This document shows positions 26,343-35,751 of a stretch of DNA of 64,000 nucleotides, piece after piece. The translations under genes and the position numbers were made by a program. Location: positions 372,001 through 436,000 of the forward strand of contig NZ_LR590470.1 in assembly GCF_901472535.1 (NCBI RefSeq), read 5' to 3'. Source of the DNA: Sphingobacterium daejeonense (GTDB lineage Bacteria > Bacteroidota > Bacteroidia > Sphingobacteriales > Sphingobacteriaceae). Position 1 is the first letter of the stretch; each line of letters opens with the position of its first letter. The notes below the pieces were generated by a model. The model searched no databases. It was not told the origin of the DNA and worked only from the letters and a program-made list of their open reading frames with translations.

Positions 26343-28179
26343 TTAACTTTCAACCGCCTGGAGGGACTGCAAAGTATATAAATGACGGTACAAACCACTG
26401 TTTTTTTCCATTAATTCTTGATGGGACCCCATGTCTGAAATAATTCCATCTTCAACCACAATAATCATGTCAGCGTCTCGAATAGTGGACAGTCGGTGTG
26501 CAATTATGATCGAAGTTCTGTTCTTCATCAGTTCAACCAATGCTTGCTGAACCATCCGTTCGGATTCCGAATCCAATGATGAAGTCGCCTCATCTAAAAT
26601 CAAAATAGCAGGATCTTTCAATAAAGCCCTAGCAATGGCAATCCGTTGTCGCTGACCTCCCGAGAGCTTCACGCCTCGCTCACCAACGACAGTATCATAT
26701 CCCTCTGGAAAATCCATAATAAAATTATGCGCATTCGCACGTTTCGCAGCCGTGATGATATCTTCGGCTTCGGAATTCAGATTTCCATAGCTGATGTTCT
26801 CACGGATGGTTCCACCGAATAAAAGGACATCTTGAGGAACAATCGCAACCTGATTCCTGATATCTGTAAGTGCAAGCTCATTTGCGGGAATACCATCATA
26901 TTTCAATTCTCCGCTCGAAGGTTGATAAAACTGAAGAATCAAAGATGCAATGGTTGACTTTCCTGTTCCACTTGGCCCAACAATCGCCAGTTTCTTGCCG
27001 GCTTCCACATGAAAGGAAATATCCTTCAAAATGGTCAGGTCAGGACGGGTAGGATAAGAAAAACTTACATGGTCAAATACAATATCACCATGCAATGCTA
27101 TTTTGATCTCTTTATCTTCTTCATTGACCTGAATGTCCTCCTTAGGTTCATCTAAGATTTCCAACACACGCTCGCTGGCACCCAATGCTCGTTGCAAACT
27201 AGCATACAGTTCCGGAAAACTTCCCATAGAACCCGCAACAAACATAGAGTATAAAATATATGTCGTAAGATCACCTACTGAAATTTCATTGATGGAAACC
27301 AAAGACGCACCGTACCAGATTACAACAATCACAGCACCAAAAAATGGCAAATATGATAAAAGACGCAAAAATACCACGGTAGGTAGCTCCTTTAACCGCC
27401 AAAGCAACAGATTGATTTAATTTTTCAGCATATCGCTTGGACTCAAAAAACTCATTCACAAAGGCCTTCACATTGCTGATCCCCAACAGGGTTTCCTGAA
27501 CAACAGAGTTGGATTCTGCTAGTTTGTCCTGCGATTCCTTGGATAACTTACGGATAAACTTCCCAAAAATTATAGCAATAACAATAATCACAGGAAGAAT
27601 ACATAAATTCATCAAGGCCAATTTTGGAGATACCCATACTAACAATACCACACCAAAAGATAGACTTATGGTCTGCCTCAGCATTTCTGCCAAGGTAGTC
27701 GTCATGGTATCTTGAATTTGGGAAAGATCAGCTGATAATCTACTGTTCAATTCGCCAACCCGACGGTTAGCAAAGAAATCGATAGGAAGAGTAATTAATC
27801 GATGATAAGTGTCTTTTCTAATATTGGCCAATGACTTTTCGGCAATCTCTACAAAAAGACGAATCCGAAAAAATGAAATAATGGATTGAAAAGAAAGGAT
27901 AATTAAGGACAGGCTCCCAATAAACATGACGCTAGCTGGCAAAAATGTAAAAGTCTCTCTACCTTGGGCTGCATCGATCATAGCCCCTAAAAGAGCCGGA
28001 AATGTCAACATGCTCAAGCTGGAAAGGATCAGGAACACCATACCAATGACAAATTTCCATTTGAAAGGCTTGATGTAAGAAAAAATCTTTAATGCTTTCT
28101 TTAGAATTTCTTTATTCAGCTTCGGCTTGGGTAGATCCTCCGAATGCGCATCACCACTGTTCAATCTCGGTCTGGCCAT
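26343..28179 (-). CDS. ABC exporter, fused permease/ATPase (one frame break)
   Basis: One gene of about 612 codons read in two frames joined at 27339-27344, where a run of six A should be five; joining gives FIIFAIFGAVIVVIWYGASL. The first half is a six-helix ABC exporter membrane domain (FVIGMVFLILSSLSMLTFPA; RRVGELNSRLSADLSQIQD coupling region). The second half is the nucleotide-binding domain: Walker A GPSGTGKSTIA, signature LSGGQRQR, Walker B AILILDEATSSLD and H-loop IIIAHRLSTI. Such half-transporters dimerise and export lipids, peptides or drugs; an MsbA-like lipid flippase role is possible but not shown. Confidence 0.9.
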
Positions 28180-28236
28180 GTATTATTTCTTTCTCTATTC
28201 GAGCAAAAGTACCAATATAAATAATCCTTCATATCA

Positions 28237-28785
28237 CTATTCCGTCACTTTTTTGGGTTTGTGCCTGTTGTACTGATAAATTAACGCTATAATTAACCCT
28301 ATAATGACTATAATGGAAATATACAGCATAATTCCACTCCCTCTATCCGTATTTTCCATGGATTTCAATTCCTCCCGGAGCTTGTCATTCTCATTTTGCA
28401 ATTTGGTGATGGTCTTCATATAGGCGGATACTTGATTGTCATATTCCGCAGCCAATCGTTGATACCTTTCGCTCTGTGCATCTTTGAGGTCCAATAGCTT
28501 TCTGGTTTCTATAAATATGTTGTTGTCATTCAGCACCACCTGCCTTAAGATGTCAATTGACTTTTGCATGTCTTTTTTAGTCTTGAAAAGTCCGAAAACT
28601 CCTGTTTTCTTCTGCAATGACTCATCATATTCGCCGAATCGACGGCTGCGTTCATCCAACAAGTGGTTTACCCGCTCGCGTTGTGCCTCGAATGTCATAG
28701 AATCAGCTTTGACAATCGTACTGTCCTGCCCTTGACTAATCTTGAAAATACATAGCAAGAGGGGGATCAAAAGGATATGTTTCAT
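28237..28785 (-). CDS. Secreted coiled-coil protein with C-terminal membrane anchor
   Basis: 182 residues from the ATG at 28785 (MKHILLIPLLLCIFKISQGQ); the longer start at 28824 would put a polar stretch before the signal peptide. After the signal comes a helical region (about 30-145, with ERVNHLLDERSRRFGEYDESL and long heptad-like ETRKLLDLKDAQSERYQRLAA segments), then one membrane helix (IMLYISIIVIIGLIIALIYQ) and a basic tail. No family is recognised. Topology suggests a periplasmic coiled coil anchored at the inner membrane. It is likely transcribed alone, convergent with nothing nearby. Confidence 0.7.
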   Translation of the reverse strand: MKHILLIPLLLCIFKISQGQDSTIVKADSMTFEAQRERVNHLLDERSRRFGEYDESLQKKTGVFGLFKTKKDMQKSIDILRQVVLNDNNIFIETRKLLDLKDAQSERYQRLAAEYDNQVSAYMKTITKLQNENDKLREELKSMENTDRGSGIMLYISIIVIIGLIIALIYQYNRHKPKKVTE

Positions 28786-28921
28786 CAGGTTGATGTTAAA
28801 TATTTTAATAGGTGTTTTAAACATGAATATCTTTCAAGCAATTTTTCTGCCTTTTTTTGTTTTTTGATGTAGCATAATAAGAATAGTGTACGTCAATACA
28901 ATAAGACCATTACACTAAATT

Positions 28922-30211
28922 ATGAAAATTCAATTCCAAAAACTCAAAAACAGCTTACTGCTATTTCTGCCGTTGCTTTTTATGTTCGCATTCCTTGGAT
29001 GCGATAAAATGGATGTTAAGGAAACTTACACCCTTAAAATCCCAATCTACAAAAAACTATGGGAAGTTCGCAAAATGGACATTGTCATGTCAAGTCCCCA
29101 ACAAGTTCAAAATGCAGGAAAAATCTATCTCTACAAAGATCATCTGTTTATCAATGAACCAAACATAGGGATTCATATCTATGATAATTCCAATCCGGTT
29201 AGTCCGAAGTCATTGGGCATGCTTCCAATTATTGGGAATTTTGATCTAGGAATCCAAAACGATCTGCTCTATGCTGACAACATCGTCGACCTACTCACTT
29301 TTGACATCTCTAACTTATCAAAACCAGTATTGGTCGATAGGCAAAAAGATGTTTTCGCCATAAAATATAAATTAGGAGAAATAGAAAGATACGAATTACT
29401 AGACACCGATTTAATTCCCGTTAGTTACAGGGATTAATTGATTAACAGTGAGTATAAAGATAAATATACCCCTAAGGAGCCAGAGTTAATTTATTTAGAA
29501 AACTACAGTGCCTTAAATAATAGTGGAGGTGGCACAAACCAAGTTGGTCAAGCAGGTTCAACTGCTAGATTCGCTATCTCTAACAATGTATTGTTTGCAA
29601 TCTACTTGAACAAAGTCAAAAATTTTGACCTGAACAACCCCCGTTCACCGAAAATGCTGAATGAAGTTGATCTAGGCTTCGGAATAGAAACATTGTTTCC
29701 ATACAAAAAATCCTTGTTTGTCGGGGCTTTCAATGGCATGCACATCCTGGATATCACAAATCCCTATCAACCGAAACATATGACAACCTATGCTCATGTT
29801 GTTGCTTGTGACCCAGTTGTAGTTAACGATTCTTATGCATTTGTGACATTAAGAACGGGTACTATGTGTGGGGGAGTCCAAAATATTCTCGAAGTGGTGG
29901 ACATCACAAACCTAAATTCACCTAAACAGGTTAAAGTATATCCTATGCAGAATCCACATGGACTTTCTCTAGCAGGCGATTATCTGTATGTCTCTGAAGG
30001 GGACTTCGGTCTGAAAAGTTTAAAGTCAATGATGTCAATGCAATTGATAAAAATATGGTGCAGCACCTCGATAAAATTAAAAGTACGGATATCATTGCTG
30101 GACCGAAATCATTGATCGTCATGGGGGAATGAAACAATCTGCCAATTTGATTATTCTAACAAAGCCAATCTGAAACAGTTGAGCTGTATAACCATAGGAA
30201 AATCCAAATAA
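28922..30211 (+). pseudogene. LVIVD-repeat beta-propeller lipoprotein, disrupted
   Basis: Begins with a lipoprotein signal (SLLLFLPLLFMFAFLGCDK) and has LVIVD-type repeats (IHIYDNSNPVSPKSLG, LTFDISNLSKPVLVD, MHILDITNPYQPKHM, LEVVDITNLNSPKQV), which form a surface beta-propeller. The reading is broken by an in-frame TAA at 29435-29437 and by frame changes near 30015 and 30128, after which the expected sequence resumes (KVNDVNAIDKNMVQ; then ICQFDYSNKANLK) and ends at 30211. Three separate lesions in 1.3 kb exceed the local rate, so this may be a true pseudogene, although sequence error is still possible. Function of the family is unknown. Confidence 0.75.
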
Positions 30212-30219
30212 TATAGACT

Positions 30220-30832
30220 ATGAAAAATACTTTTTTAATTATTCTAGTCTTGACTGGGATGATGTTCATCAGCGGTCATTTGTTAGCTCAACAAAACAAA
30301 TTCCACTAACCACACTCAAGGCGGTCTAATAGCATATAACATCAATTTTGATGAAGTTGGTTGGTTCGTTCAGACCTTTAATGGTATGCGAATAAACTCA
30401 AACCTTGCCATCGGGGGCACGGCTGGTTTTGAGAAATTGTTTGTTAACAAGATTTTAAATATTCAATTATTCCTGTTGCAGTAGGTTTAAGGTATGATGT
30501 GCCGATTCCATCATTGCGGAGGGTCTTTGTTGGCTTGGATGCAGGATATGGATTTGCATGGGAAAAGGAACCGCCTCTTGAAGGGGAAGCAAAGGGAGGG
30601 ATGCGTGTTAACCCTGAAATTGGTGTGAAGTTCGAGCTGGGTGAAGGGAAGACTTTTATGACCTTTGGACTAGGTTATCTGTTCCAGCAATTCCAAGACT
30701 GAATATACTCAAGGTTACTCTATTGGACCTGGAGAGACAGAATATATCATTTATTATCCTATTGAGGATTACCTGAATAAACAGGATATCAATGCGCATA
30801 GATTCACCCTTAAAATCGGCTTCGGGTTTTAA
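30220..30832 (+). pseudogene. Outer membrane beta-barrel protein, multiply frameshifted
   Basis: A signal peptide (MKNTFLIILVLTGMMFISGHLLAQQ) starts 8 bp after the LVIVD gene. Barrel-like fragments continue in different frames: GGLIAYNINFDEVGWFV and INSNLAIGGTAGFEK, then SIIPVAVGLRYDVPIPS, FVGLDAGYGFAWEK and MTFGLGYLF, ending HRFTLKIGFGF at 30832 with the terminal aromatic of a barrel. At least four frame changes (near 30300, 30433, 30451 and 30700) are needed. It looks like an OmpW/porin-size (about 200 residues) partner of the upstream lipoprotein. Confidence 0.65.
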
Positions 30833-30871
30833 GAGCTGATATAAAATATTCCTAATAACCTTAAAATGGGT

Positions 30872-30906
30872 AAGGGTGGCAAGATAATGACTTGTCGCCC
30901 TTTTTT
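30872..30906 (+). terminator. Terminator after the barrel gene
   Basis: Stem AGGGTGGCAAG / CTTGTCGCCCT with G-U pairs, followed by TTTTTT. Marks the end of the LVIVD-barrel transcription unit. Confidence 0.8.
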
Positions 30907-30967
30907 GATGATTGATTACGCTGATTAAATAATGAACTATAATTTTATGGAAAAACCTATCCCGTTT

Positions 30968-31062
30968 AATATCTCAAATCTCACATCTCATATCTCATAT
31001 CTAATCACAATATCTCAAATCTCATATCTAATCACAATATCTCAAATCTCAAATCTCATATC
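30968..31062 (+). repeat. Degenerate (A)ATCTCAT 7-mer tandem tract with a 27-bp direct duplication
   Basis: About thirteen imperfect copies of ATCTCAA/ATCTCAT. Inside it, 30993-31019 is repeated exactly at 31020-31046 (unit begins TCTCATATCTAATCACA). The tract codes only a low-complexity spurious ORF. It directly precedes the inverted repeat at 31069. Confidence 0.8.
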
Positions 31063-31068
31063 TGTAAC

Positions 31069-31203
31069 TCCTTCCACTCTCCTTCGTCTCTTGTTCGGAC
31101 TTTGTTTGGACCTCGTTCGGAGCTTCTTCGGAAAACACCCGAACAAGGTCCGAACGAGGTCCGAATGAAAGAGGACTCAGAGTGGAACAAGAGTGGAAGG
31201 AGA
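31069..31203. repeat. Long imperfect inverted repeat built of GTCCGAACAA-type units
   Basis: Left arm 31069-31120 (CTTCCACTCTCCTTCG, TTGTTCGGAC, TTTGTTTGGACC, TCGTTCGG) and right arm 31139-31203 (CCGAACAAGG, TCCGAACGAGG, TCCGAATGAAAG, GAGTGGAAGGAG) are largely complementary and each holds several 10-11-bp tandem units. The ~18-bp centre is AGCTTCTTCGGAAAACAC. GC content is higher than the surroundings. No ORF crosses it convincingly. Confidence 0.75.
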
Positions 31204-31368
31204 GTGGAACAAGAGCAGAAAAAAATAAAAAAAGTCTCTTATCTATATGCTAAGAAATCATTGGAAAAGAAAATTGGATGATTAGAGATTTTGAGAACTA
31301 ATGCTTTGGTTTCAATAATGTTGTATTTGAAAAAAAACGTGGAACATTGATAGAAAAAAGAATGGTTT

Positions 31369-32158
31369 CTATTTTTTATCTAGGAATTCGACAAGGATGG
31401 TTTCATCTTGATATAAACCCAGGAGTTGACTGGCGTGTCCTTTGTTGATTGCTATTTCGAGGAAATTACTGATGCCGAATAAACAGAGTTTTTTCACCTT
31501 CAGAAACTTCATTGTAATGCCAACTCAGGTTGCTGATGGTTTCGTTTCTTTTGAAGCGGAGGATAAAATCTCTTCCTTGCTGAACTTGGTTGAATAGATC
31601 CTTGCTGATGTTACTGATAACATTCCCGAAGGAATCGATAAAGGTAACATGCCCCTTGATGGTGTTGTTGTTGTAGATCGGTTGGAAGGTAACCTTTTGG
31701 ACAGCGTTGTCCACCGGGATTCCGATTTCCTTTAGTTTTCCGCCGTTTGCTATATGGCAAGCTGCTTTGGTCAGGATATCAGCAAGAGGGAAATGCAGGT
31801 ATCTCAAGTCTTGCATAATATTGATCTCGACCATTTCGGTGGGTTTGTCCTCGCCGGTAATAATGCTGAATATACCATTGTCTGCGCCAACGAAGAATTG
31901 ACCCTTATATGCCATCGCTAGATATCTTGAGTCTTCTTGGAAAACAGTGTCGATGCCGATCAAGTGAACGGTGTTCTTCGGGAAATAAGGGTAAGCATTG
32001 TTGATAACAAAGGCAGCGTGTTGAATACTGAAGGATGGGATGTCATGTGAAATATCCACAAGTCTTACATTCGGCAACTGCGAAATGATGCTGCCCTTGA
32101 GTGCAGCTTGATAAAAATCGCGGTGACCTAAATCTGTGGTTAACGTAATTACTCCCAT
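31369..32158 (-). CDS. SAM hydrolase / SAM hydroxide adenosyltransferase (one frame break)
   Basis: From the ATG at 32158 (MGVITLTTDLGHRDFYQAAL), the PF01887 family that uses S-adenosyl-methionine and water to make adenosine and methionine, related to fluorinase. Seen: TTDLGHRDFYQAA, VDISHDIPSFSIQHAAF, FVGADNGIFS, and FIDSFGNVISNIS in the C-terminal beta domain. The frame breaks at 31489-31494 (six T on the plus strand, five expected); restoring it gives EGEKLCLFGISNFLEIA and a C-terminus ending EFLDKK at 31369, about 262 residues. Without the correction the protein would lose about 38 residues. Monocistronic. Confidence 0.9.
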
Positions 32159-32270
32159 ATTGTTCAGCAAAGCCTGAAGCTAAAAAATTTTACTGTTATT
32201 TTGTTAAGCGAATTACAAAAATAGAAAAACTAAACTGATTGCTAAATCTAATATTAATTATTACTTGCAA

Positions 32271-32299
32271 TTGCTTTTATTTCTGCTCAATTAGTTTTG
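32271..32299 (+). promoter_or_regulatory. Candidate promoter upstream of phoH
   Basis: TTG at 32271-32273 and TAGTTTTG at 32292-32299 with an 18-bp spacer fit the Bacteroidota -33/-7 pattern. It would give a leader of about 110 nt before the TTG start of phoH. The remaining gap 32171-32270 is AT-rich with nothing recognisable. Confidence 0.5.
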
Positions 32300-32415
32300 T
32301 ATTTTTGATTCAACAAAGTGGATAAAAGGCATAATATTTTTGTTTTTTTGAATATCTTTATTCACACGCCACATGGACATGACGTGATTTAACAGGAAAT
32401 TAATACTGAAATAAT

Positions 32416-33391
32416 TTGAGCGAATTAGAAATCAATTTGGATGTTGTCAATTTGGTGACATTATGGGGAGCTCAGAATGAGAATTTTGAGTTTATTAAGA
32501 AAGCGTTTCCGAAGTTGCGTCTCGTAGCACGAGGAAGTACCTTGAAAGTTTTGGGTGAAGAAGGTGAAAGAACAAGGTTCCAACAGGTTTTTGATGATAT
32601 TTTGGCTCATATAAATCAGTTCCAGACGTTGTCCCTATTAGAATTGGAAAGTTTGTTGGGGTCAGTGACTTCAGTGAAACCTAATCCGATTGCTGAAAAA
32701 GAGGATGGCGATCAAAAGGCGGCTGCATTTAAGGGAGAACCAATCGTTTACGGACCTAATGGTATTGTTGTCCGCGCTAGGACACCCAACCAAAGGCGAA
32801 TGGTCGACAGTATCAACAAAAATGATATCCTTTTCGCTATCGGACCCGCAGGGACCGGAAAAACTTACACCGCTGTAGCATTGGCTGTAAGAGCACTCAG
32901 AAATAAAGAAATCAAACGAATCATATTGACAAGACCTGCTGTAGAAGCTGGTGAGAATTTGGGTTTTCTTCCAGGTGACCTGAAAGAGAAAGTCGATCCA
33001 TATTTACGCCCATTGTATGATGCCCTAGATGATATGATCCCGGCCGAAAAACTGAAAGGTTATCTGGAGAACAGAACGATCGAAGTCGCACCATTGGCAT
33101 TTATGCGCGGTAGAACCTTAGACAATTGTTTTGTGATATTGGATGAGGCTCCAAAATGCGACCGATATGCAGCTGAAAATGTTTTTGACTCGTATGGGGC
33201 CAACAGCAAAATTTATCGTCACAGGCGATATGACCCAAGTGGATTTGCCGAAAAAGACGCAGTCAGGATTGGTCAATGCTGTCAAGATACTTGATGGAAT
33301 CGAAGGTATTGATATGATTTATTTAAGTGGCTCTGATGTTGTTCGCCATAAATTGGTGAAACGGATCTTGGAGGCTTACGGCGATATTTAA
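32416..33391 (+). CDS. PhoH family ATPase (one frame break)
   Basis: About 325 codons in two frames joined at 33151-33152, where CC should be C; this restores VILDEAQNATDMQLKMFLTR, the PhoH Walker B region. Walker A is in AIGPAGTGKTYTAVALA, and RPAVEAGENLGFLPGDL and VTGDMTQVDLP are further family marks. An N-terminal KH-like small domain (residues 1-100) is typical of PhoH. These are predicted RNA-linked ATPases, often near rRNA maturation factors. The start is TTG, because an in-frame TGA lies 9 bp upstream and no ATG follows nearby. Confidence 0.9.
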
Positions 33392-33424
33392 GAAATAAAT
33401 TAGCGCGTCTCAGACGCAAACACA

Positions 33425-34369
33425 ATGAATACAATAAAAGAAACAAATTTTAATTTTAAGGGTCAAACTGCATTTTATAGAGGAAAAGTTAGAGATGTAT
33501 ACAGTATCGGCGATGATTTTTTGGTCATGGTCGCTTCGGACCGTATCTCAGCATTTGATGTAGTATTGCCAAAGCCAATCCCTTACAAGGGTCAGGTTTT
33601 GAATCAAATTGCATCGAAGTTCCTTTCAGCGACTGAAGACATCCTGCCTAATTGGGTTGCCTCAGTTCCAGACCCGAATGTTACCATCGGAAAGAAATGT
33701 GAGCCTTTTAAAGTAGAAATGGTAATCCGAGGTTATGTTTCAGGACATCTTTGGAGAACTTATAGAGATGGTGGCCGTGTACTCTGCGGAGTTCAGTTGC
33801 CTGAAGGTTTAAAAGAAAACGATAAATTACCTACGCCAATCATTACTCCTTCTACAAAAGCAGATGTAGGACATGATGAAGATATTTCCAGAGAAGATAT
33901 TATTGCTCGTGGAATTGTTTCAGAAGAAGATTATACGCAATTGGAGAAATATGCGCATGCTTTATTCCAAAGGGGAACTGAGATTGCTGCAGAGAGAGGG
34001 TTGATTTTGGTGGATACCAAATATGAATTTGGTAAGAAGGATGGTCAGATCTATTTGATCGATGAAATCCATACACCAGATTCTTCACGCTATTTCTATG
34101 CGGAGGGTTATGAAGACCGTCAAGCAAAAGGTGAAGCACAGAAACAGTTGTCCAAAGAATTCGTAAGACAATGGTTAATTGAGAACGGATTTCAAGGGAA
34201 AGATGGACAAAAAGTGCCAGAAATGACTGAAGAAATTGTAAAATCGATTTCGGAACGTTATATTGAGCTTTATGAACATATCACGGGTGAAAAGTTTCTT
34301 TATCCAGAAGAAGGAGATGTTTTGGAAAGGGTAGAGAAAAACGTTTCAAAAGCCTTGGATAATTTGTAG
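33425..34369 (+). CDS. purC: SAICAR synthase (phosphoribosylaminoimidazole-succinocarboxamide synthase)
   Basis: 314 residues, the longer form of PurC. It joins aspartate to CAIR using ATP in purine synthesis. Marks: [29 protein letters not shown] (ATP-binding start, residues ~13-41), [32 protein letters not shown] and [13 protein letters not shown]. It starts 33 bp after phoH on the same strand; a short GCGTCTC-AGACGC hairpin (33405-33417) lies in that gap. Followed by the STAS protein gene 30 bp later. Confidence 0.97.
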   Translation: MNTIKETNFNFKGQTAFYRGKVRDVYSIGDDFLVMVASDRISAFDVVLPKPIPYKGQVLNQIASKFLSATEDILPNWVASVPDPNVTIGKKCEPFKVEMVIRGYVSGHLWRTYRDGGRVLCGVQLPEGLKENDKLPTPIITPSTKADVGHDEDISREDIIARGIVSEEDYTQLEKYAHALFQRGTEIAAERGLILVDTKYEFGKKDGQIYLIDEIHTPDSSRYFYAEGYEDRQAKGEAQKQLSKEFVRQWLIENGFQGKDGQKVPEMTEEIVKSISERYIELYEHITGEKFLYPEEGDVLERVEKNVSKALDNL

Positions 34370-34399
34370 AATGTTAACACGCTATTAATCAATTTTAAT

Positions 34400-34780
34400 A
34401 TGAAATTTACGGTAGATAAGTATGATCGATATGTGGTGATAGAACCACTCAATGAAAAATTAGATGGAGAGACTGCCGCGAGTTTAAAAGGTGAGTTTAT
34501 GCTCCGCAATACCGGTGGACAGCGTAATATTGTCTTGGATATGAATAATGTAATAGCGACAGATGAAACCGGTATCCGTACTGGGCTTTTGGCACGCAGA
34601 TTATGTAAATCCCTAGGAGGATTGTTTATATTGACAAACCTGAATGAAGATGTTTTGAAATATATCAAGTCCCTAGGATTGGATAAATATTTTATAATTA
34701 CGTCGAATATTGAGAAAGCCAAGGATTTGATTTTTGGCAATGAGATCAGATTGGATCTTAAGAAAGAAGAGCAGGCGTAA
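34400..34780 (+). CDS. STAS-domain protein (anti-sigma factor antagonist type)
   Basis: 126 residues, a single STAS domain. The core strand NIVLDMNNVIATDETGIRTGLLARRLC contains the DETG site (the usual Ser/Thr phosphoacceptor of SpoIIAA-like proteins would be Thr here; seen over residues ~52-75). C-terminal NLNEDVLKYIKSLGLDKYF follows the family pattern. Its partner kinase is not in the window. It sits one base before rnz (stop TAA at 34778-34780, ATG at 34782), so the two are co-translated. Confidence 0.85.
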   Translation: MKFTVDKYDRYVVIEPLNEKLDGETAASLKGEFMLRNTGGQRNIVLDMNNVIATDETGIRTGLLARRLCKSLGGLFILTNLNEDVLKYIKSLGLDKYFIITSNIEKAKDLIFGNEIRLDLKKEEQA

Positions 34781-34781
34781 T

Positions 34782-35696
34782 ATGTTGCGGTTTGAGGTTT
34801 TAATATTAGGTAATAGCTCGGCGACACCCATGTTTGAGCGCCATCCTACATCTCAAGTTGTCAATTATAATGAGCAATTGTTCTTGATAGACTGTGGAGA
34901 GGGTACACAGATGCAACTTTCCAAATATGGTATCAAGAGCAATCGCATAGACCATATTTTTATCAGCCATTTGCATGGGGATCACTATTTAGGCTTGGTT
35001 GGTCTTGTATCTTCTATGCATTTGGTAGGTCGAAAGGCCGACTTGCATATTTACGGTCCTGCACCATTGCAGGAAATCCTCGAATTGCACTTTAAATACT
35101 CAGAAACAGTTATTCGCTATAAGATTATCTTTCATCAGACGAATCCTGACCAAGAGGAAGTATTGTTTGAGTCACGAATGTTGACGGTTCGGTCCTTTCC
35201 GTTGATTCATAGAATTCCTTGTACCGGCTTTAGATTTGATGAAGGTAAGCGTGCAGCAACCCTTATTCCAGAAAAAGTAGAAGCACTGAATATTCCTAAA
35301 GTATATTTTGCTGCGATCAAAAAAGGACTTGACTATGTCGACCCTCAAGGAAATGTATTTGCTGCCAGTGAATTAACGCTCCCGCCACCAGCCTCACGTA
35401 GTTATGCTTATTGTTCAGATACCGTTAGGCATGGGATCTACTTAAGTTCTATCGAAGGGGCAGATCTGCTCTATCATGAAAGTACTTTCTTGCATGAAAT
35501 GGTAGACCGGGCAAAAGAAACTTTCCATACCACATCCATGGAAGCTGCGGAGATTGCCAAAGAAGCAAATGTAAAGAAGCTTCTGCTTGGACATTACTCC
35601 GCAAGATACCGAACACTACAACCATTGCTGGATGAAGCCCAGCTTGTTTTTCCTAACACAGAACTATCAGTAGAAGGGAAATGGTTTTTAGTTTAG
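34782..35696 (+). CDS. rnz: Ribonuclease Z
   Basis: 304 residues from the ATG at 34782, right after the STAS stop codon; the longer ORF starting at 34734 overlaps the STAS gene and is rejected. It removes tRNA 3' trailers. Metallo-beta-lactamase motifs: ISHLHGDHYLGLVGL (HxHxDH), LFLIDCGEGTQ, SRSYAYCSDTVRH and LLGHYSARY with the last metal ligand. The family mark NSSATPMFERHPTSQ is at the N-terminus. This matters here because only one of the three tRNA-Asp copies encodes CCA. Confidence 0.95.
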   Translation: MLRFEVLILGNSSATPMFERHPTSQVVNYNEQLFLIDCGEGTQMQLSKYGIKSNRIDHIFISHLHGDHYLGLVGLVSSMHLVGRKADLHIYGPAPLQEILELHFKYSETVIRYKIIFHQTNPDQEEVLFESRMLTVRSFPLIHRIPCTGFRFDEGKRAATLIPEKVEALNIPKVYFAAIKKGLDYVDPQGNVFAASELTLPPPASRSYAYCSDTVRHGIYLSSIEGADLLYHESTFLHEMVDRAKETFHTTSMEAAEIAKEANVKKLLLGHYSARYRTLQPLLDEAQLVFPNTELSVEGKWFLV

Positions 35697-35751
35697 TGTT
35701 TTTGTTAATTTTTAGCCATATTTACAGCTCGAAAATTTTTAGACTAATACA

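Noticed and set aside
30968..31062. Possible CRISPR array
   Set aside because: The 7-base units have no regular unique spacers, and no cas gene is in the window.
30932..31168. ORF of 78 codons rich in ISYLITISQ
   Set aside because: It encodes the ATCTCAT tandem tract and the inverted repeat; low complexity, no initiation signal.
33403..33418. GCGTCTC-AGACGC hairpin before purC as a riboswitch or terminator
   Set aside because: Too small, no T-tail, no known aptamer features.
34300..34827. 175-codon minus-strand ORF over purC/STAS/rnz
   Set aside because: Covers three clearly coding plus-strand genes and has no family resemblance.
35697..35751. Histidine attenuator leader before hisC
   Set aside because: No histidine-rich leader peptide and no hairpin; just 55 bp of AT-rich DNA.
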